DNA from: Acidaminobacter sp. JC074
GTDB lineage: Bacteria; Bacillota; Clostridia; Peptostreptococcales; Acidaminobacteraceae
Assembly: GCF_022496765.1 (NCBI RefSeq)
Contig: NZ_VANV01000021.1
Span: 42,387-106,386 of the forward strand
Reading direction: 5' to 3'
DNA: 64,000 nt
Positions 43,561 through 52,922 of the stretch are shown here, piece after piece. The notes below the pieces were generated by a model. The model was not told where the DNA came from. It did not search any database and saw only the letters and a program-made list of their open reading frames with translations. The position numbers were made by a program, and so were the translations under genes. The first letter of the stretch is position 1; each line of letters opens with the position of its first letter.

Positions 43561-44922
43561 CTACTTCATAAATTCTTTATAAGCTATCTCAATACATTCT
43601 CCAGTCGTCTTAACAATTCGGTCTATCTCTTCTTCTGTAACTGTAAATGGTGGTGATATTTCAATGACATCTCCAGGTGTATTTCTGATATTGACACCTC
43701 TTTCATAGGCAAGTGCTACAACTCTATCTGATAGGTAATCATCGAATTTCTCTTTTGTTTCTTTATTTTTGATCATTTCTATACCAACCATTAGACCTTT
43801 ACCCCTGACTTCCCCAATAGCTGGATGAGCTATCTCTCTTAAACCTTTGATGAGCATGTTACCCATTTTATCTGCTCTTTCAATTAAGTCATTCTTTTCA
43901 ATAATCTCAAGGTTTTTTAGTGCTACTGCACAGCCTACAGGATGACCACCATAAGTAAAGCCATGGTCCAATGAGTGTTTTGAACCAAATGCTTTGTACA
44001 TATACTCAGGGAAAATCACACCACCTACTGGGAAATAAGCACTTGTAACACCCTTGGCAAAAGCAATAAGGTCTGGTTTAACGTCCCAGTGTAAAATACC
44101 AAACATTTTACCTGTTCTACCAAAGCCACTAATTACTTCATCTACTGCAAACAAGATGTTATGTTTATCACAAATTTCTCTTATCTTCTCATAATACCCT
44201 TCAGGTGGTGTTAAGTAACCGCCCACACCATGAATGGGTTCTGCTACAAATGCCGCTACATTGTCTTGACCAAGTTCTAATATTTTTGTCTCTAATTCTA
44301 CAGCACATTCCAAATGACAGTTTTCCTTATCTAATCCATGAGGACAATAATAACAATGAGGTGCATTGATGTGTGCATGACCTGGATTCATAGGACCAAA
44401 ACCTTCCCTCATACCTTGAAGTCCAGTCGCTGACATAGAACCATAAGATAATCCATGATAAGCCTTATCTCTAGAAATGATGAAGTCTTTGCTGTCTTGA
44501 TTCTTACAATACCAGTAATATCTAATAAACTTGTACATGGTATCATTGGCTTCAGAGCCACCACTTACAAAGAATACCTTACTATTATCAATAGGAGATA
44601 GCTCAGAAATCTTTTTTGCCAGTTCAATAGGTTTTAATGATGCAAACTCAAAGAAGTTTTGGTTGTAATCTAATGTTAAATACTGATCATAAGCTGCTCT
44701 AGCAACTTCCTCATTGCCATGTCCAATATTGGCAAGTGCTAGACCAGCAGTAGCATCCAAAATCTCCCTACCATCTATGGTATATAAATAATTACCTTTC
44801 GCAGCTTTATAAATGAGTGAAGAACCATTTTGTTGAGCTGATACACTGTTGTCTGCATGAACAAAATATTTCTTGTCATCCTCATAATAGCTTCTGATTT
44901 CCTTTTCATTAAACTGTTTCAT
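43561..44922 (-). CDS. Class III (omega) aminotransferase
   Basis: A 453-residue PLP aminotransferase of the beta-alanine/GABA/ornithine group, which converts primary amines to aldehydes using pyruvate or 2-oxoglutarate. Lys290 (AFAKGVTSAYFPVGG) binds PLP, and Asp261 in FAVDEVISGFGRTGKM holds its ring nitrogen. A four-cysteine insertion (C190, C193, C202, C206) may bind metal, as in a subset of the family. It lies between the deacylase and NhaC genes. With AOR downstream, the aldehyde it makes is probably oxidised. Confidence 0.93.
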   Translation of the reverse strand: MKQFNEKEIRSYYEDDKKYFVHADNSVSAQQNGSSLIYKAAKGNYLYTIDGREILDATAGLALANIGHGNEEVARAAYDQYLTLDYNQNFFEFASLKPIELAKKISELSPIDNSKVFFVSGGSEANDTMYKFIRYYWYCKNQDSKDFIISRDKAYHGLSYGSMSATGLQGMREGFGPMNPGHAHINAPHCYYCPHGLDKENCHLECAVELETKILELGQDNVAAFVAEPIHGVGGYLTPPEGYYEKIREICDKHNILFAVDEVISGFGRTGKMFGILHWDVKPDLIAFAKGVTSAYFPVGGVIFPEYMYKAFGSKHSLDHGFTYGGHPVGCAVALKNLEIIEKNDLIERADKMGNMLIKGLREIAHPAIGEVRGKGLMVGIEMIKNKETKEKFDDYLSDRVVALAYERGVNIRNTPGDVIEISPPFTVTEEEIDRIVKTTGECIEIAYKEFMK

Positions 44923-44930
44923 ATGCCCCC

Positions 44931-46304
44931 CTATAATTCATAATATTCTAAAGGCTTTCTTAAAGCCTTACCTGCTTTTAAATTGATGAACTCATTATCT
45001 TTGACAACTATTTTGCCATCGATAATGACTGCTGAGATTCCTTGTGGCTTTTCTTTTGGATTGCCATAAATCGAATAATCAGAAGTATCTCTTATAGTAC
45101 GCTCATTAAAAATGACTATATCTGCATCAGCACCAACTTTTATGCGTCCTTTATTTGTTAATCCAAGTCTTTCTGCGGGTAAAAATGCTGCCTTATTAAT
45201 AGCCTCTAAAGTCGTAAGAAGCCCCATTTCTCTTGAAATCCATCTAAAGAGTTTAGGCACTGTACCAGTCGCTTGTGGATGTCCTTCATCAGGATTCTCA
45301 GATGGAATGATATCTGAAGACAGCATCACAAAAGGTTCTTTAATTGCCTCAACTGCATCTGAATCTCTGTTGGTAAATCCAATAGTAAATGAGTTTGGCT
45401 CTTCTTTTCTAACTTGCTTTAGCAGTTCTCTTGTACACCTTGAGCCTGCGTAAGTGCCTGTCGCAATAACAAAATCGGAATAGTCTACACCAAATTTTTC
45501 TGCACAGCCATCGTCAAAGCATGGTGCTGATGTAAGTGTAGCAAAAGCACTATAAAGGCCTGAATCTGCCCAAACATCATAACCTTTCTTTCTGGCTCGT
45601 TTTAAAGAATCTAAAACTTCTGTCATAAGTCCAACACCAAAGGTATGCTCTAAATGGGCAAACTGTAAAGAGGCACCTGTCAGTTCAGCTAGTTTTAAGG
45701 CTTCATGTATGCCTTCTACTGCCCTAAAAGCATCATGTCTTGTATGAACTGCAATCATTCGTCCATACTTTGCACTCACTTTGGCGAGTTCTAACATTTC
45801 ATCAAAAGACGAACCAGGTTGATATTCAATGCCAAAAGATAAACCAAATGCACCAGCCTTAAATGCATCCTCACATAATTTAACCATTTCATTTATTTGC
45901 TCTTTCGAAGCAGGTTCAAAAATGTCTGTGATGCCAACTTGTGATCTTAGTTCAAAAGTATGCCCGATAAGCATGGCTTCATTAACAACCAAACCACCTT
46001 TTTCAAATGTCTTATAAAACTTATCAACTGGATAAGTGTTCAAACCACAGTTGCCACTTACCACAGAGGTAACGCCTTGTATGGCCATGCATTTACCTAG
46101 ATCTTCCTTGGCATCTACATGGGTATGAATATCTATAAATCCTGGACTGACTATTAAGCCCCCAGCATCAATGATACTTTTACCTTCAATATCTTCTCTT
46201 GTGATTCTTTTTATAATGCCATTTGTTATACCTATGGATGCTATTGTTCTAATACCTCTTTCAGGATCAATAACAATACCATCCTTTATCACTAAATCAT
46301 ACAT
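44931..46304 (-). CDS. D-aminoacylase-like amidohydrolase
   Basis: A 457-residue amidohydrolase-superfamily enzyme of the N-acyl-D-amino-acid deacylase group. The metal site appears in DIHTHVD (His60, His62) and GNCG (Cys86, the unusual ligand of D-aminoacylases), with HTRHD, HLEHT and SSD further on. It should cleave an amide to release an amine or amino acid. It follows the GPH transporter by 8 bases, so its substrate is probably imported by that protein and the amine passed to the class III aminotransferase. D-amino-acid specificity is not certain. Confidence 0.87.
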   Translation of the reverse strand: MYDLVIKDGIVIDPERGIRTIASIGITNGIIKRITREDIEGKSIIDAGGLIVSPGFIDIHTHVDAKEDLGKCMAIQGVTSVVSGNCGLNTYPVDKFYKTFEKGGLVVNEAMLIGHTFELRSQVGITDIFEPASKEQINEMVKLCEDAFKAGAFGLSFGIEYQPGSSFDEMLELAKVSAKYGRMIAVHTRHDAFRAVEGIHEALKLAELTGASLQFAHLEHTFGVGLMTEVLDSLKRARKKGYDVWADSGLYSAFATLTSAPCFDDGCAEKFGVDYSDFVIATGTYAGSRCTRELLKQVRKEEPNSFTIGFTNRDSDAVEAIKEPFVMLSSDIIPSENPDEGHPQATGTVPKLFRWISREMGLLTTLEAINKAAFLPAERLGLTNKGRIKVGADADIVIFNERTIRDTSDYSIYGNPKEKPQGISAVIIDGKIVVKDNEFINLKAGKALRKPLEYYEL

Positions 46305-46312
46305 ATGCTCTC

Positions 46313-47746
46313 CTACAGTAAATGCTTAAAGTCTTCTTCTGAATGTGCTTTACCTTGTTTTTTTAATTCTAATGCTACATTTAACTTGTCAAATGCTTGT
46401 CTTGTGATTGGATACTTTAACATGGCTAGAAAAGCCAATAAGCCAAATACCGCTGGATAGATGGTTTGTAAATCTAAAATACCTTTTACAGTCTGATCTG
46501 ATTGGTTAAGTAGTGTTGGATCATAACCAATTTTCTGTAGGTAAACACCAATCCACCACATGGCTAGTGCAGTTCCCAGCTTGACGAAAAATGACATAAA
46601 AGCAACAATTGCGCCTTGTTTTTTTAATCCAGTCTTATACTCTTCCACTTCTGATACGTCATAGGACATGGCATAAATCAAAGTCCAAAATGCAGATGAC
46701 CCTACTCCCATAAATAAGAAGTAAACATAAATCATCATAGGATTTGAAACATCTAAATACCTAAAAAGAAAAACCCCTAGTGAAAAAATAAGAATACCCG
46801 TTAAATAAACACCTTTCTTATCAAATCTCTTTGCTAAAAGCGAAACAAATGCTGACATGGCTGCAGCTGATATACTAATGATAATAAAAGCTAAGGCAAT
46901 AGCGCCTGGTGTCAACTTTGCGTAGTAAGTCATAAAATACATAGCGTTTGAAGTTGAAAATGAATAAGCGATGATAAAAAATAAAGTCGTAAATGCTATA
47001 AATCTGTAGGACTTGATTTTGAGTACAGATTGATAAGATTCAACTATTTTTTTGACAGAAAATTTATCTCTAGTCATCAACTTATTTTTAGGCTCGTGTT
47101 TATTCACTGATAAGTATGTAATAATGAAACTCATAATAATTATGCCAGCAACAACCATAGCTGCATAAGACCATGATTTTGCTGTATCACCAGTCATTTT
47201 CATAAAAATATCAACAAATATAATGAAACCCGAGCTGGCTATAAGGACACCTAAATTGAAAAATACTGCAGCATAGCCTCTTAGCTCTGTTCGTTCATTA
47301 AAATCATTCGTCAACTCTCCACCAAGTGATAGATAAGGAATATCAACCATGGTGAAAAACAACCAAAAGAGCATGTTAATACCTAGATAATAAATAATTG
47401 CATAAGACTCACTTAGGTTCACTTTCGTAAACAATGCAAACGTCAGTATCCCAAGTGGTATTGATGCATAAAGCATCATTGGACTTCTTCTCCCTTTTGG
47501 GTTTTTGCTGTTATCAGATAAATATCCGATTATGGGATCTGTAATACCATCCCAAACAACTGCCATTAATGATATAAGACCGGCTGATGCTGGTCCGATA
47601 CCTACGACGTCTGTTAAAAACATCATAAAGTAAATGTAGAACACGTTATAAGCCAGTTGTTCACCAGTTGAACCTAGACCATAACCAAGTTTCAGCCTCC
47701 TACTTAACTTAACTGCTACATGTTCTTGCCTCTTTAACTCTTCCAT
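46313..47746 (-). CDS. GPH-family MFS transporter
   Basis: A 477-residue, 12-helix transporter of the glycoside-pentoside-hexuronide family: GYGLGSTGEQLAYNVFYIY at the N-terminus, VWDGITDPIIGYLSD after helix 2 and GRRSPMMLYA. It is the first gene of the deacylase-aminotransferase-AOR operon, so it may carry an N-acylated or glycosylated amine rather than a plain sugar. GGGGGG lies six bases before the ATG. A TATAAT box lies about 40 bases upstream with no good -35, which would suit activation by the adjacent MerR protein. Confidence 0.93.
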   Translation of the reverse strand: MEELKRQEHVAVKLSRRLKLGYGLGSTGEQLAYNVFYIYFMMFLTDVVGIGPASAGLISLMAVVWDGITDPIIGYLSDNSKNPKGRRSPMMLYASIPLGILTFALFTKVNLSESYAIIYYLGINMLFWLFFTMVDIPYLSLGGELTNDFNERTELRGYAAVFFNLGVLIASSGFIIFVDIFMKMTGDTAKSWSYAAMVVAGIIIMSFIITYLSVNKHEPKNKLMTRDKFSVKKIVESYQSVLKIKSYRFIAFTTLFFIIAYSFSTSNAMYFMTYYAKLTPGAIALAFIIISISAAAMSAFVSLLAKRFDKKGVYLTGILIFSLGVFLFRYLDVSNPMMIYVYFLFMGVGSSAFWTLIYAMSYDVSEVEEYKTGLKKQGAIVAFMSFFVKLGTALAMWWIGVYLQKIGYDPTLLNQSDQTVKGILDLQTIYPAVFGLLAFLAMLKYPITRQAFDKLNVALELKKQGKAHSEEDFKHLL

Positions 47747-47828
47747 GTAAATCCCCCCTTTACTATCAAGTTTAAGGATTATACTTAGAATAAAGTCAAG
47801 AACTTTTCTGACAATTCTGAATAAAAAT

Positions 47829-47860
47829 CCAAAATAAAAGAACCTCCTATTTGGAAGTTC
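47829..47860 (-). terminator. Terminator after MerR gene
   Basis: GAACTTCC/GGAGGTTC stem (one G-U pair), AAATA loop, then TTTTATTTTGG on the minus strand. It separates the MerR gene from the GPH-deacylase-AOR operon. Confidence 0.75.
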
Positions 47861-48689
47861 AATTAAGCTTTTTTATTGGTATTTGTATCTCTGATATGTA
47901 TTCATTTGAGTCAATGGTATAGCAATCATCAATTATTGAAACATATAAGCCATCACCAATTATTTGAAAATCATTTTCTTCAATCCATTTAAGTAACTTG
48001 TGGTAAAAGGTTTCTCCGTCAATAATATCTCCTTTAAAAACAATTGAAGCAAAATGACCTGATGGAATAATTTTATGTTCCTTAAAATCCTCACATCCAA
48101 AGAGCATAATCTTATCTTCAAGATGATATGTCTTGTTAAATATATGGGTAAAAGGCAACTTGATGGCAAATATCTCATCAAACAAAGGACTCATCCGTTT
48201 TGTTTGCTTCAGAATATCTTTAATGCCTAAAGCATATTCCTTGATACTTTCTTTTTTTGATATGCTTGTTTGATCTTTATTGTAAAGAACAGCTCTACTG
48301 GATTCATAAACGACACGACAAGTATTAAAAGTAAAATCATCATATTTCTTAATTCTGCTGAGCTGAGTCTCTAAGCTCTCCTTTACAAGACTTAACTCTT
48401 CTAGTTGCTTGTTGACAGAACTTAAGAAGCCTTCAAATAAGATATGCATGGATTCAACTCTACGGCTTTGAATTATTTTCTTGATCTCTTCTAAAGAAAT
48501 GTTCATTTTAGCTAAGAAAATAATCATATCCAGCTCAGCAAATTGCTCTCTTTTGTAATACCTATAACCATTAACATCATCAATGTAAGCTGGTTTGAAG
48601 ATATCATGCTTATCATAAAATCTTAAGGCTTGTGTTGAAATACCGTGTAGTTTTGCCATTTCTCCAATTGTTATCAAATCTTTTTTCAT
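47859..48689 (-). CDS. MerR-family regulator with GyrI-like ligand domain (BmrR type)
   Basis: A 276-residue MerR regulator: the N-terminal winged helix (ITIGEMAKLHGISTQALRFY), a coiled coil around 80-115, and a C-terminal GyrI-like effector domain (residues ~125-276) as in BmrR. Such regulators bind organic ligands and twist overlong promoter spacers. It lies 21 bases behind the sigma-54 activator gene and is probably co-transcribed with it. Its target is likely the GPH-deacylase-AOR operon that starts 112 bases downstream. Confidence 0.9.
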   Translation of the reverse strand: MKKDLITIGEMAKLHGISTQALRFYDKHDIFKPAYIDDVNGYRYYKREQFAELDMIIFLAKMNISLEEIKKIIQSRRVESMHILFEGFLSSVNKQLEELSLVKESLETQLSRIKKYDDFTFNTCRVVYESSRAVLYNKDQTSISKKESIKEYALGIKDILKQTKRMSPLFDEIFAIKLPFTHIFNKTYHLEDKIMLFGCEDFKEHKIIPSGHFASIVFKGDIIDGETFYHKLLKWIEENDFQIIGDGLYVSIIDDCYTIDSNEYISEIQIPIKKLN

Positions 48690-48710
48690 AACACCTTATT
48701 CCTAGTATAA

Positions 48711-50324
48711 TTAACGTTTAATATCCAACTTCTTAATTCTATACAAAAGACTCTGACGAATAATACCAAGGGCCCTAGAAGTTTTAGTTATATTACCGTC
48801 ATGCTCTAAGAGTGCCTTTTCAATCAAGTGTTTTTCAAGTTTTCTCAAAGTGTTTGGCAGTGTCTCATCATCATCACTTTTAAACTTAAAGTCCACCAAG
48901 TAACTTGGTATATCCTCAATGGTTAGCTCATTGCCTACAGCTTTAACCATTAAGTTATGAACCATGTGCTCTAATTCTCTAATGTTTCCAGGCCAGGAAT
49001 AACCAAGAAGCAAACTTGTCAACTCACTATTCATACCCTTAATATTTTTCCCTAGTAACTGATTATAGCGTCCTATAAACTTAGTGATCAAAAGATAGAT
49101 ATCATTACTTCTCCCTTTTAAAGAAGGTAAATACAAGGAATAACCAGAGAGTCTAAAGAAAAGATCCTGTCTCATCTTATCAGTTTCTATTAAATGTTTG
49201 GGCTCTTCATTAATAGCACTTATGATGCGACATTCTACAGGAATAGTCTCCGTTGAACCTACACGTCTAACTAGTCTTTCCTGTAAAACTCTTAAAAGTT
49301 TTGCCTGCATCATCATAGACATGGAGTTGATTTCATCTAAAAATAAAGTACCATTACCAGCCTCTTCAAACAAACCTCTTTTATCCATAGCACCCGTGTA
49401 TGAACCTTTTACAGTACCAAATAGAATACTCTCTAAAAGATTTTCTGGAATAGCAGCGCAATTTATGGCTACAAACTTTGATTTTGCCCTAGAAAAGTTA
49501 TGAATACTTTGAGCAAACATTTCTTTACCTGTACCAGTTTCTCCAACTATAACAATCGGTGTATCTAGAAGAGCAATAGTTTGTGCTTCTCTAATAACAT
49601 CTTTGATCAGCTGATCTTCTCCTAAGATATCTGAAAATTGATATCTAGCACCGTTTTCATTTGACTTAGGTTTTTTCTCAGGTTCGACAAACAGCTTTCT
49701 TTTTAATTCAATTGTTTCATACAGTAAGTTTCTAAGAACTGTTTCATTCTTGGCTATAGAAAAAACACCCATCATTCTTCCATGATTAATTACAGGGTAT
49801 GTTGAATAAGATGTATATTGAGGTATACCATTTAACTCTGTATGTGCCTTATATTTATCAATGATGGCTTCTTTTGAATCGAATACCATTTTATGTTCTG
49901 AAAGGTTTTCATCACTATAATCGAAAGCTTCCCATAATTTCTTGCCAACAATCTCTTTTGCACTTAGCCTTTCCATTTGTTCTATAGATGGATTGTATGA
50001 AACGATATTATGGTCCTTATCTGATAAAATGACACCTTCACTCATTTTATCAATTATTTCTTCATAGCAAATAACTTTTTCTTCTAAAGTCATACCACTA
50101 CTCTTTAACTCATATACATCATAATCCTGATATATAAAGTGTTTAAGTGAATAATATTTCTCCTTATAAACATACAAATCATCCTCTTTTAGAAAAGTAT
50201 CCGAAAAATTCATGCCTATAAAATCACCAATCACAGATATCTTTTTCCCCTGCTTAACAATTTTATCTTTACACACAAGTATCAAATTCTCATTAACTGT
50301 CATTAATAGCTCTAAATAGTTCAT
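48711..50324 (-). CDS. Sigma-54-dependent activator (PAS-AAA+-Fis), RocR-like
   Basis: A 537-residue enhancer-binding protein. A PAS sensor domain spans ~85-195, the AAA+ domain ~230-460 and a Fis-type helix-turn-helix ~495-537. Walker A is GETGTGKE (261-268) and Walker B LFLDE. The sigma-54 contact loop is GSYTGA (307-312), a variant of GAFTGA with Tyr in place of Phe. It lacks a receiver domain, so it probably senses a small molecule through PAS, like RocR. AAAGGAG precedes the ATG. The only sigma-54 promoter I see is at 56072, before the urocanase-like operon, its predicted target. Confidence 0.95.
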   Translation of the reverse strand: MNYLELLMTVNENLILVCKDKIVKQGKKISVIGDFIGMNFSDTFLKEDDLYVYKEKYYSLKHFIYQDYDVYELKSSGMTLEEKVICYEEIIDKMSEGVILSDKDHNIVSYNPSIEQMERLSAKEIVGKKLWEAFDYSDENLSEHKMVFDSKEAIIDKYKAHTELNGIPQYTSYSTYPVINHGRMMGVFSIAKNETVLRNLLYETIELKRKLFVEPEKKPKSNENGARYQFSDILGEDQLIKDVIREAQTIALLDTPIVIVGETGTGKEMFAQSIHNFSRAKSKFVAINCAAIPENLLESILFGTVKGSYTGAMDKRGLFEEAGNGTLFLDEINSMSMMMQAKLLRVLQERLVRRVGSTETIPVECRIISAINEEPKHLIETDKMRQDLFFRLSGYSLYLPSLKGRSNDIYLLITKFIGRYNQLLGKNIKGMNSELTSLLLGYSWPGNIRELEHMVHNLMVKAVGNELTIEDIPSYLVDFKFKSDDDETLPNTLRKLEKHLIEKALLEHDGNITKTSRALGIIRQSLLYRIKKLDIKR

Positions 50325-50335
50325 GCCAACTCCTT

Positions 50336-50352
50336 TATATAAAAATTATACC
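50336..50352. promoter_or_regulatory. Palindrome-like site at the sigma-54 activator promoter
   Basis: TATATAAAAATTATACC matches the TGTATAAAAATTATACA palindrome at 56128 at 15 of 17 positions. It overlaps the TATAAT box 10-30 bases upstream of the activator's start, so it may allow autoregulation; chance similarity in AT-rich DNA is possible. Confidence 0.3.
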
Positions 50353-50357
50353 CGATA

Positions 50358-50396
50358 AAACTGTAAATGAAAATCTCCAGACCAAGTCTGAAGATT
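50358..50396 (-). terminator. Terminator of the urocanase-like operon
   Basis: AATCTTCAGAC/GTCTGGAGATT 11-bp stem (one G-U pair) with a three-base loop, then TTCATTT on the minus strand, two bases past the last gene's stop. Confidence 0.85.
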
Positions 50397-50397
50397 C

Positions 50398-51570
50398 TTA
50401 GGTTATTAATCTATATACCGTGTCTAATAAGACTTGGCATCCAATTTCAATATCTTCCATCGAAGTATCTTCTTTAGGTGAATGACTGACACCATCAATG
50501 GAAGGTACAAATATCATTGCAGTCGGTATTTTTTCTGCAAAAGAAGCTGAATCGTGGCCTGCACCACTAGATATATACTGGAAAGGCACGCTTTTAATGA
50601 CCACCTCTTCAATGACATCTTGTAATTCTTTACTTAGTAACTTAGGTTTTTTATAGACATCTTCTTTAATTAAACATTGAATCTTATAATTGTCCAAGAT
50701 ATTCATAAGGGCCTGGTCAATCTTATCAAAGTTTTCAGGATTGTTACTTCTTACTTCAAGTTTTAACTCTACTTCACTCGGTATAACATTAACACAATTA
50801 GGTTTTACATTCACATAACCAAAAGTAGCAACTGTATCATCTAGTATTTCCGCTTGATTGGTTAGATCACAAATGACTCTCGCCGCAGAAACCATGGCAT
50901 CATTTCTGATATTCATTGGCGTATTACCAGCATGATCTGCTTGACCATAAATATGAATTGTCTTTCTTTTTATACCAAAAATATCTTTTACAATCCCAAT
51001 CTTGTTTTTATTTTTTTCTAAAAGTCTACCTTGCTCAATGTGCATTTCTAGTAGATATTTCATCTCATCTTTAAATCGTTGACATAAATGAATATTCTCA
51101 AAATCTACAATGCCATAGTTTTGACCACTTAAATCGTAAATTTCTTGGTCAGAAATCAGACCAGCTATAGCGCGGCTGCCAAAAGTTCCATTTAAACGTA
51201 CGCCTTCTTCCGCTGCAAATATCACAATATGAAATGGCATATTAAAATCAATGTCATGTTCTCTAAGTGTTTCATACACTTCAAGGCCAGCTACCACACC
51301 AAGTATACCATCTAAGTTGCCACCATTGACAACCGTGTCTAAATGTGAGCCTATGACCAAACCTTTACCAGGTGATGTACTTGCTATGATGTTACCAGCT
51401 GGATCCTGTCTAACAATCATATCAAGTGCTTTAAATCTAGAGATAAGCATATTTCTTGCCTTTAAATCTTCCTTTGAAAAAGCAACTCTAGTAACACCAT
51501 CATCCTCTGTTTTTCCTATGAGTGATAACTCATCAAGTAATTTTTTTACTCTATCTATCTTGATCTTCAT
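50398..51570 (-). CDS. M20-family N-carbamoyl-L-amino-acid hydrolase (allantoate amidohydrolase-like)
   Basis: A 390-residue Zn-dependent hydrolase of the hydantoinase/carbamoylase branch of peptidase family M20. Metal and substrate motifs are GSHLDTV, AAEEGVRLNGTFGSRA, MHIEQGRLLE, GQADHAGNTPM, SGAGHDSASF and GVSHSPKED. Relatives hydrolyse N-carbamoyl amino acids, allantoate or beta-ureidopropionate, releasing CO2 and NH3. Its start overlaps the hydantoinase stop (TAATG). As the last gene after a hydantoinase, it is best read as N-carbamoyl-L-glutamate hydrolase, giving glutamate; that specificity is inferred. Confidence 0.9.
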   Translation of the reverse strand: MKIKIDRVKKLLDELSLIGKTEDDGVTRVAFSKEDLKARNMLISRFKALDMIVRQDPAGNIIASTSPGKGLVIGSHLDTVVNGGNLDGILGVVAGLEVYETLREHDIDFNMPFHIVIFAAEEGVRLNGTFGSRAIAGLISDQEIYDLSGQNYGIVDFENIHLCQRFKDEMKYLLEMHIEQGRLLEKNKNKIGIVKDIFGIKRKTIHIYGQADHAGNTPMNIRNDAMVSAARVICDLTNQAEILDDTVATFGYVNVKPNCVNVIPSEVELKLEVRSNNPENFDKIDQALMNILDNYKIQCLIKEDVYKKPKLLSKELQDVIEEVVIKSVPFQYISSGAGHDSASFAEKIPTAMIFVPSIDGVSHSPKEDTSMEDIEIGCQVLLDTVYRLIT

Positions 51571-52922
51571 TATAACCTCTTTACAAACTTTCCATGACCT
51601 TTGAGAAGACTAACTTGTCCATGATCCATGACTGTTTGACCTGATACAATCGTGTAAACAGGCATACCTTTTACCTGCATACCGTCAAATACGAGTGCTG
51701 TATCCTTTGACTTTGTTTTTAAATGATCCTTTTTAAAGACATGTTGCCTATTCATATCAACAATCGTGATATCTGCATCTGCACCTACTGATAAAGAACC
51801 TTTTCTAGGATAAAGTCCATAGAGTTTTGCAATGTTTTCACTCATTAATCTGACAACATCTCCTAGTGTTAGATTTCCTAAGTTAACTTGATTAAGCATA
51901 ATAGGTAAAGAAACTTCTATACCTGGCATACCAGCATAGGAAGCCTTAATTCCTTTATTCTTTTCTTCTAAGACAAATGGTGCATGATCACTACAGAGTG
52001 TATCTATATGGCGTTTTGACAAGTGATGCCACATCCCCTTTACATCCTCTTTTGACCTTAAAGGTGGATTACACTTAGCGAAAGCTCCATATTTCATAAT
52101 ATGTCCATGATCCATCACTAAATAGTGTGGACACGTTTCAGCGATTACATCAAGACCTCTCTTCTTGGCAGCTTGAATAAGATCAATTGCCTCGGGACAA
52201 GAGATATGACAAATACCTATTTTTACCTTAAAGCTTTCTGCTAAATGAATCAATGTACTTACAGAAGATAGCTCAGCAGATTTTGGTCTAGACTTATAAT
52301 GATAGGAATTATCTTCTATTTCTAATTTTTCTGCACATGCCTTGATAATATCATTGTTTTCAGCATGGAAACATAATCTAAAATCATAGTCAGCAGCCTT
52401 CTGAAATAGCCTAAAAAGTTCACCGTCGTCTCTTACTGTTAAGCCTCTAAATTCTTCATCACGTCCTATTGGTGCAGGATGCAAGAAAGTCTTAAAAGCT
52501 ACTACACCTGCCCTGCTTAAGTCATCTAAGTCATCTAAATTTTCATAACCCGCAGCACCATAGAAGGCAAAATTCACCATGCTTTTTTCCTTTGCAATTC
52601 TTATACGATTATCAAGGATATGGGTATTATAGACAGGTGGTTTTGATATAGGCATTTCAAATACTGTCGTAATCCCACCTGCTGCTGCAGCTTGTGAACC
52701 TGAATAAAAATCTTCTCTTTCAGTGTTGCCTGGATCTCTAAAGTGCATATGAGGATCTATGATGCCCGGTAAAACAAAATAATTTTTTGCATCAATGACT
52801 TCCTTTGAAGGACTATCTTCTAGACTTATGCACTTGATGATACCATCACTGATATAGATATTGCCTTTTAAAAACATATCACAACTGTAATAAGTTGCGT
52901 TTTGAATCTTTAAATCATACAT
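51570..52922 (-). CDS. Hydantoinase/allantoinase-type amidohydrolase
   Basis: A 450-residue cyclic amidohydrolase (dihydroorotase/hydantoinase/allantoinase group) that opens cyclic ureides. Metal ligands are seen in DPHMHFRDPG, FHAEN, CHISCPEA and SDHAPF; a Lys in AFKTFLHPAP is the likely carboxylated bridging residue. I start at the ATG at 52922 (GGAGG six bases upstream), overlapping the previous gene by 8 bases; the in-frame start at 52964 is unsupported. In this operon its substrate is probably hydantoin-5-propionate, giving N-carbamoyl-glutamate; allantoin is the main alternative but no purine genes are nearby. Confidence 0.9.
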   Translation of the reverse strand: MYDLKIQNATYYSCDMFLKGNIYISDGIIKCISLEDSPSKEVIDAKNYFVLPGIIDPHMHFRDPGNTEREDFYSGSQAAAAGGITTVFEMPISKPPVYNTHILDNRIRIAKEKSMVNFAFYGAAGYENLDDLDDLSRAGVVAFKTFLHPAPIGRDEEFRGLTVRDDGELFRLFQKAADYDFRLCFHAENNDIIKACAEKLEIEDNSYHYKSRPKSAELSSVSTLIHLAESFKVKIGICHISCPEAIDLIQAAKKRGLDVIAETCPHYLVMDHGHIMKYGAFAKCNPPLRSKEDVKGMWHHLSKRHIDTLCSDHAPFVLEEKNKGIKASYAGMPGIEVSLPIMLNQVNLGNLTLGDVVRLMSENIAKLYGLYPRKGSLSVGADADITIVDMNRQHVFKKDHLKTKSKDTALVFDGMQVKGMPVYTIVSGQTVMDHGQVSLLKGHGKFVKRL

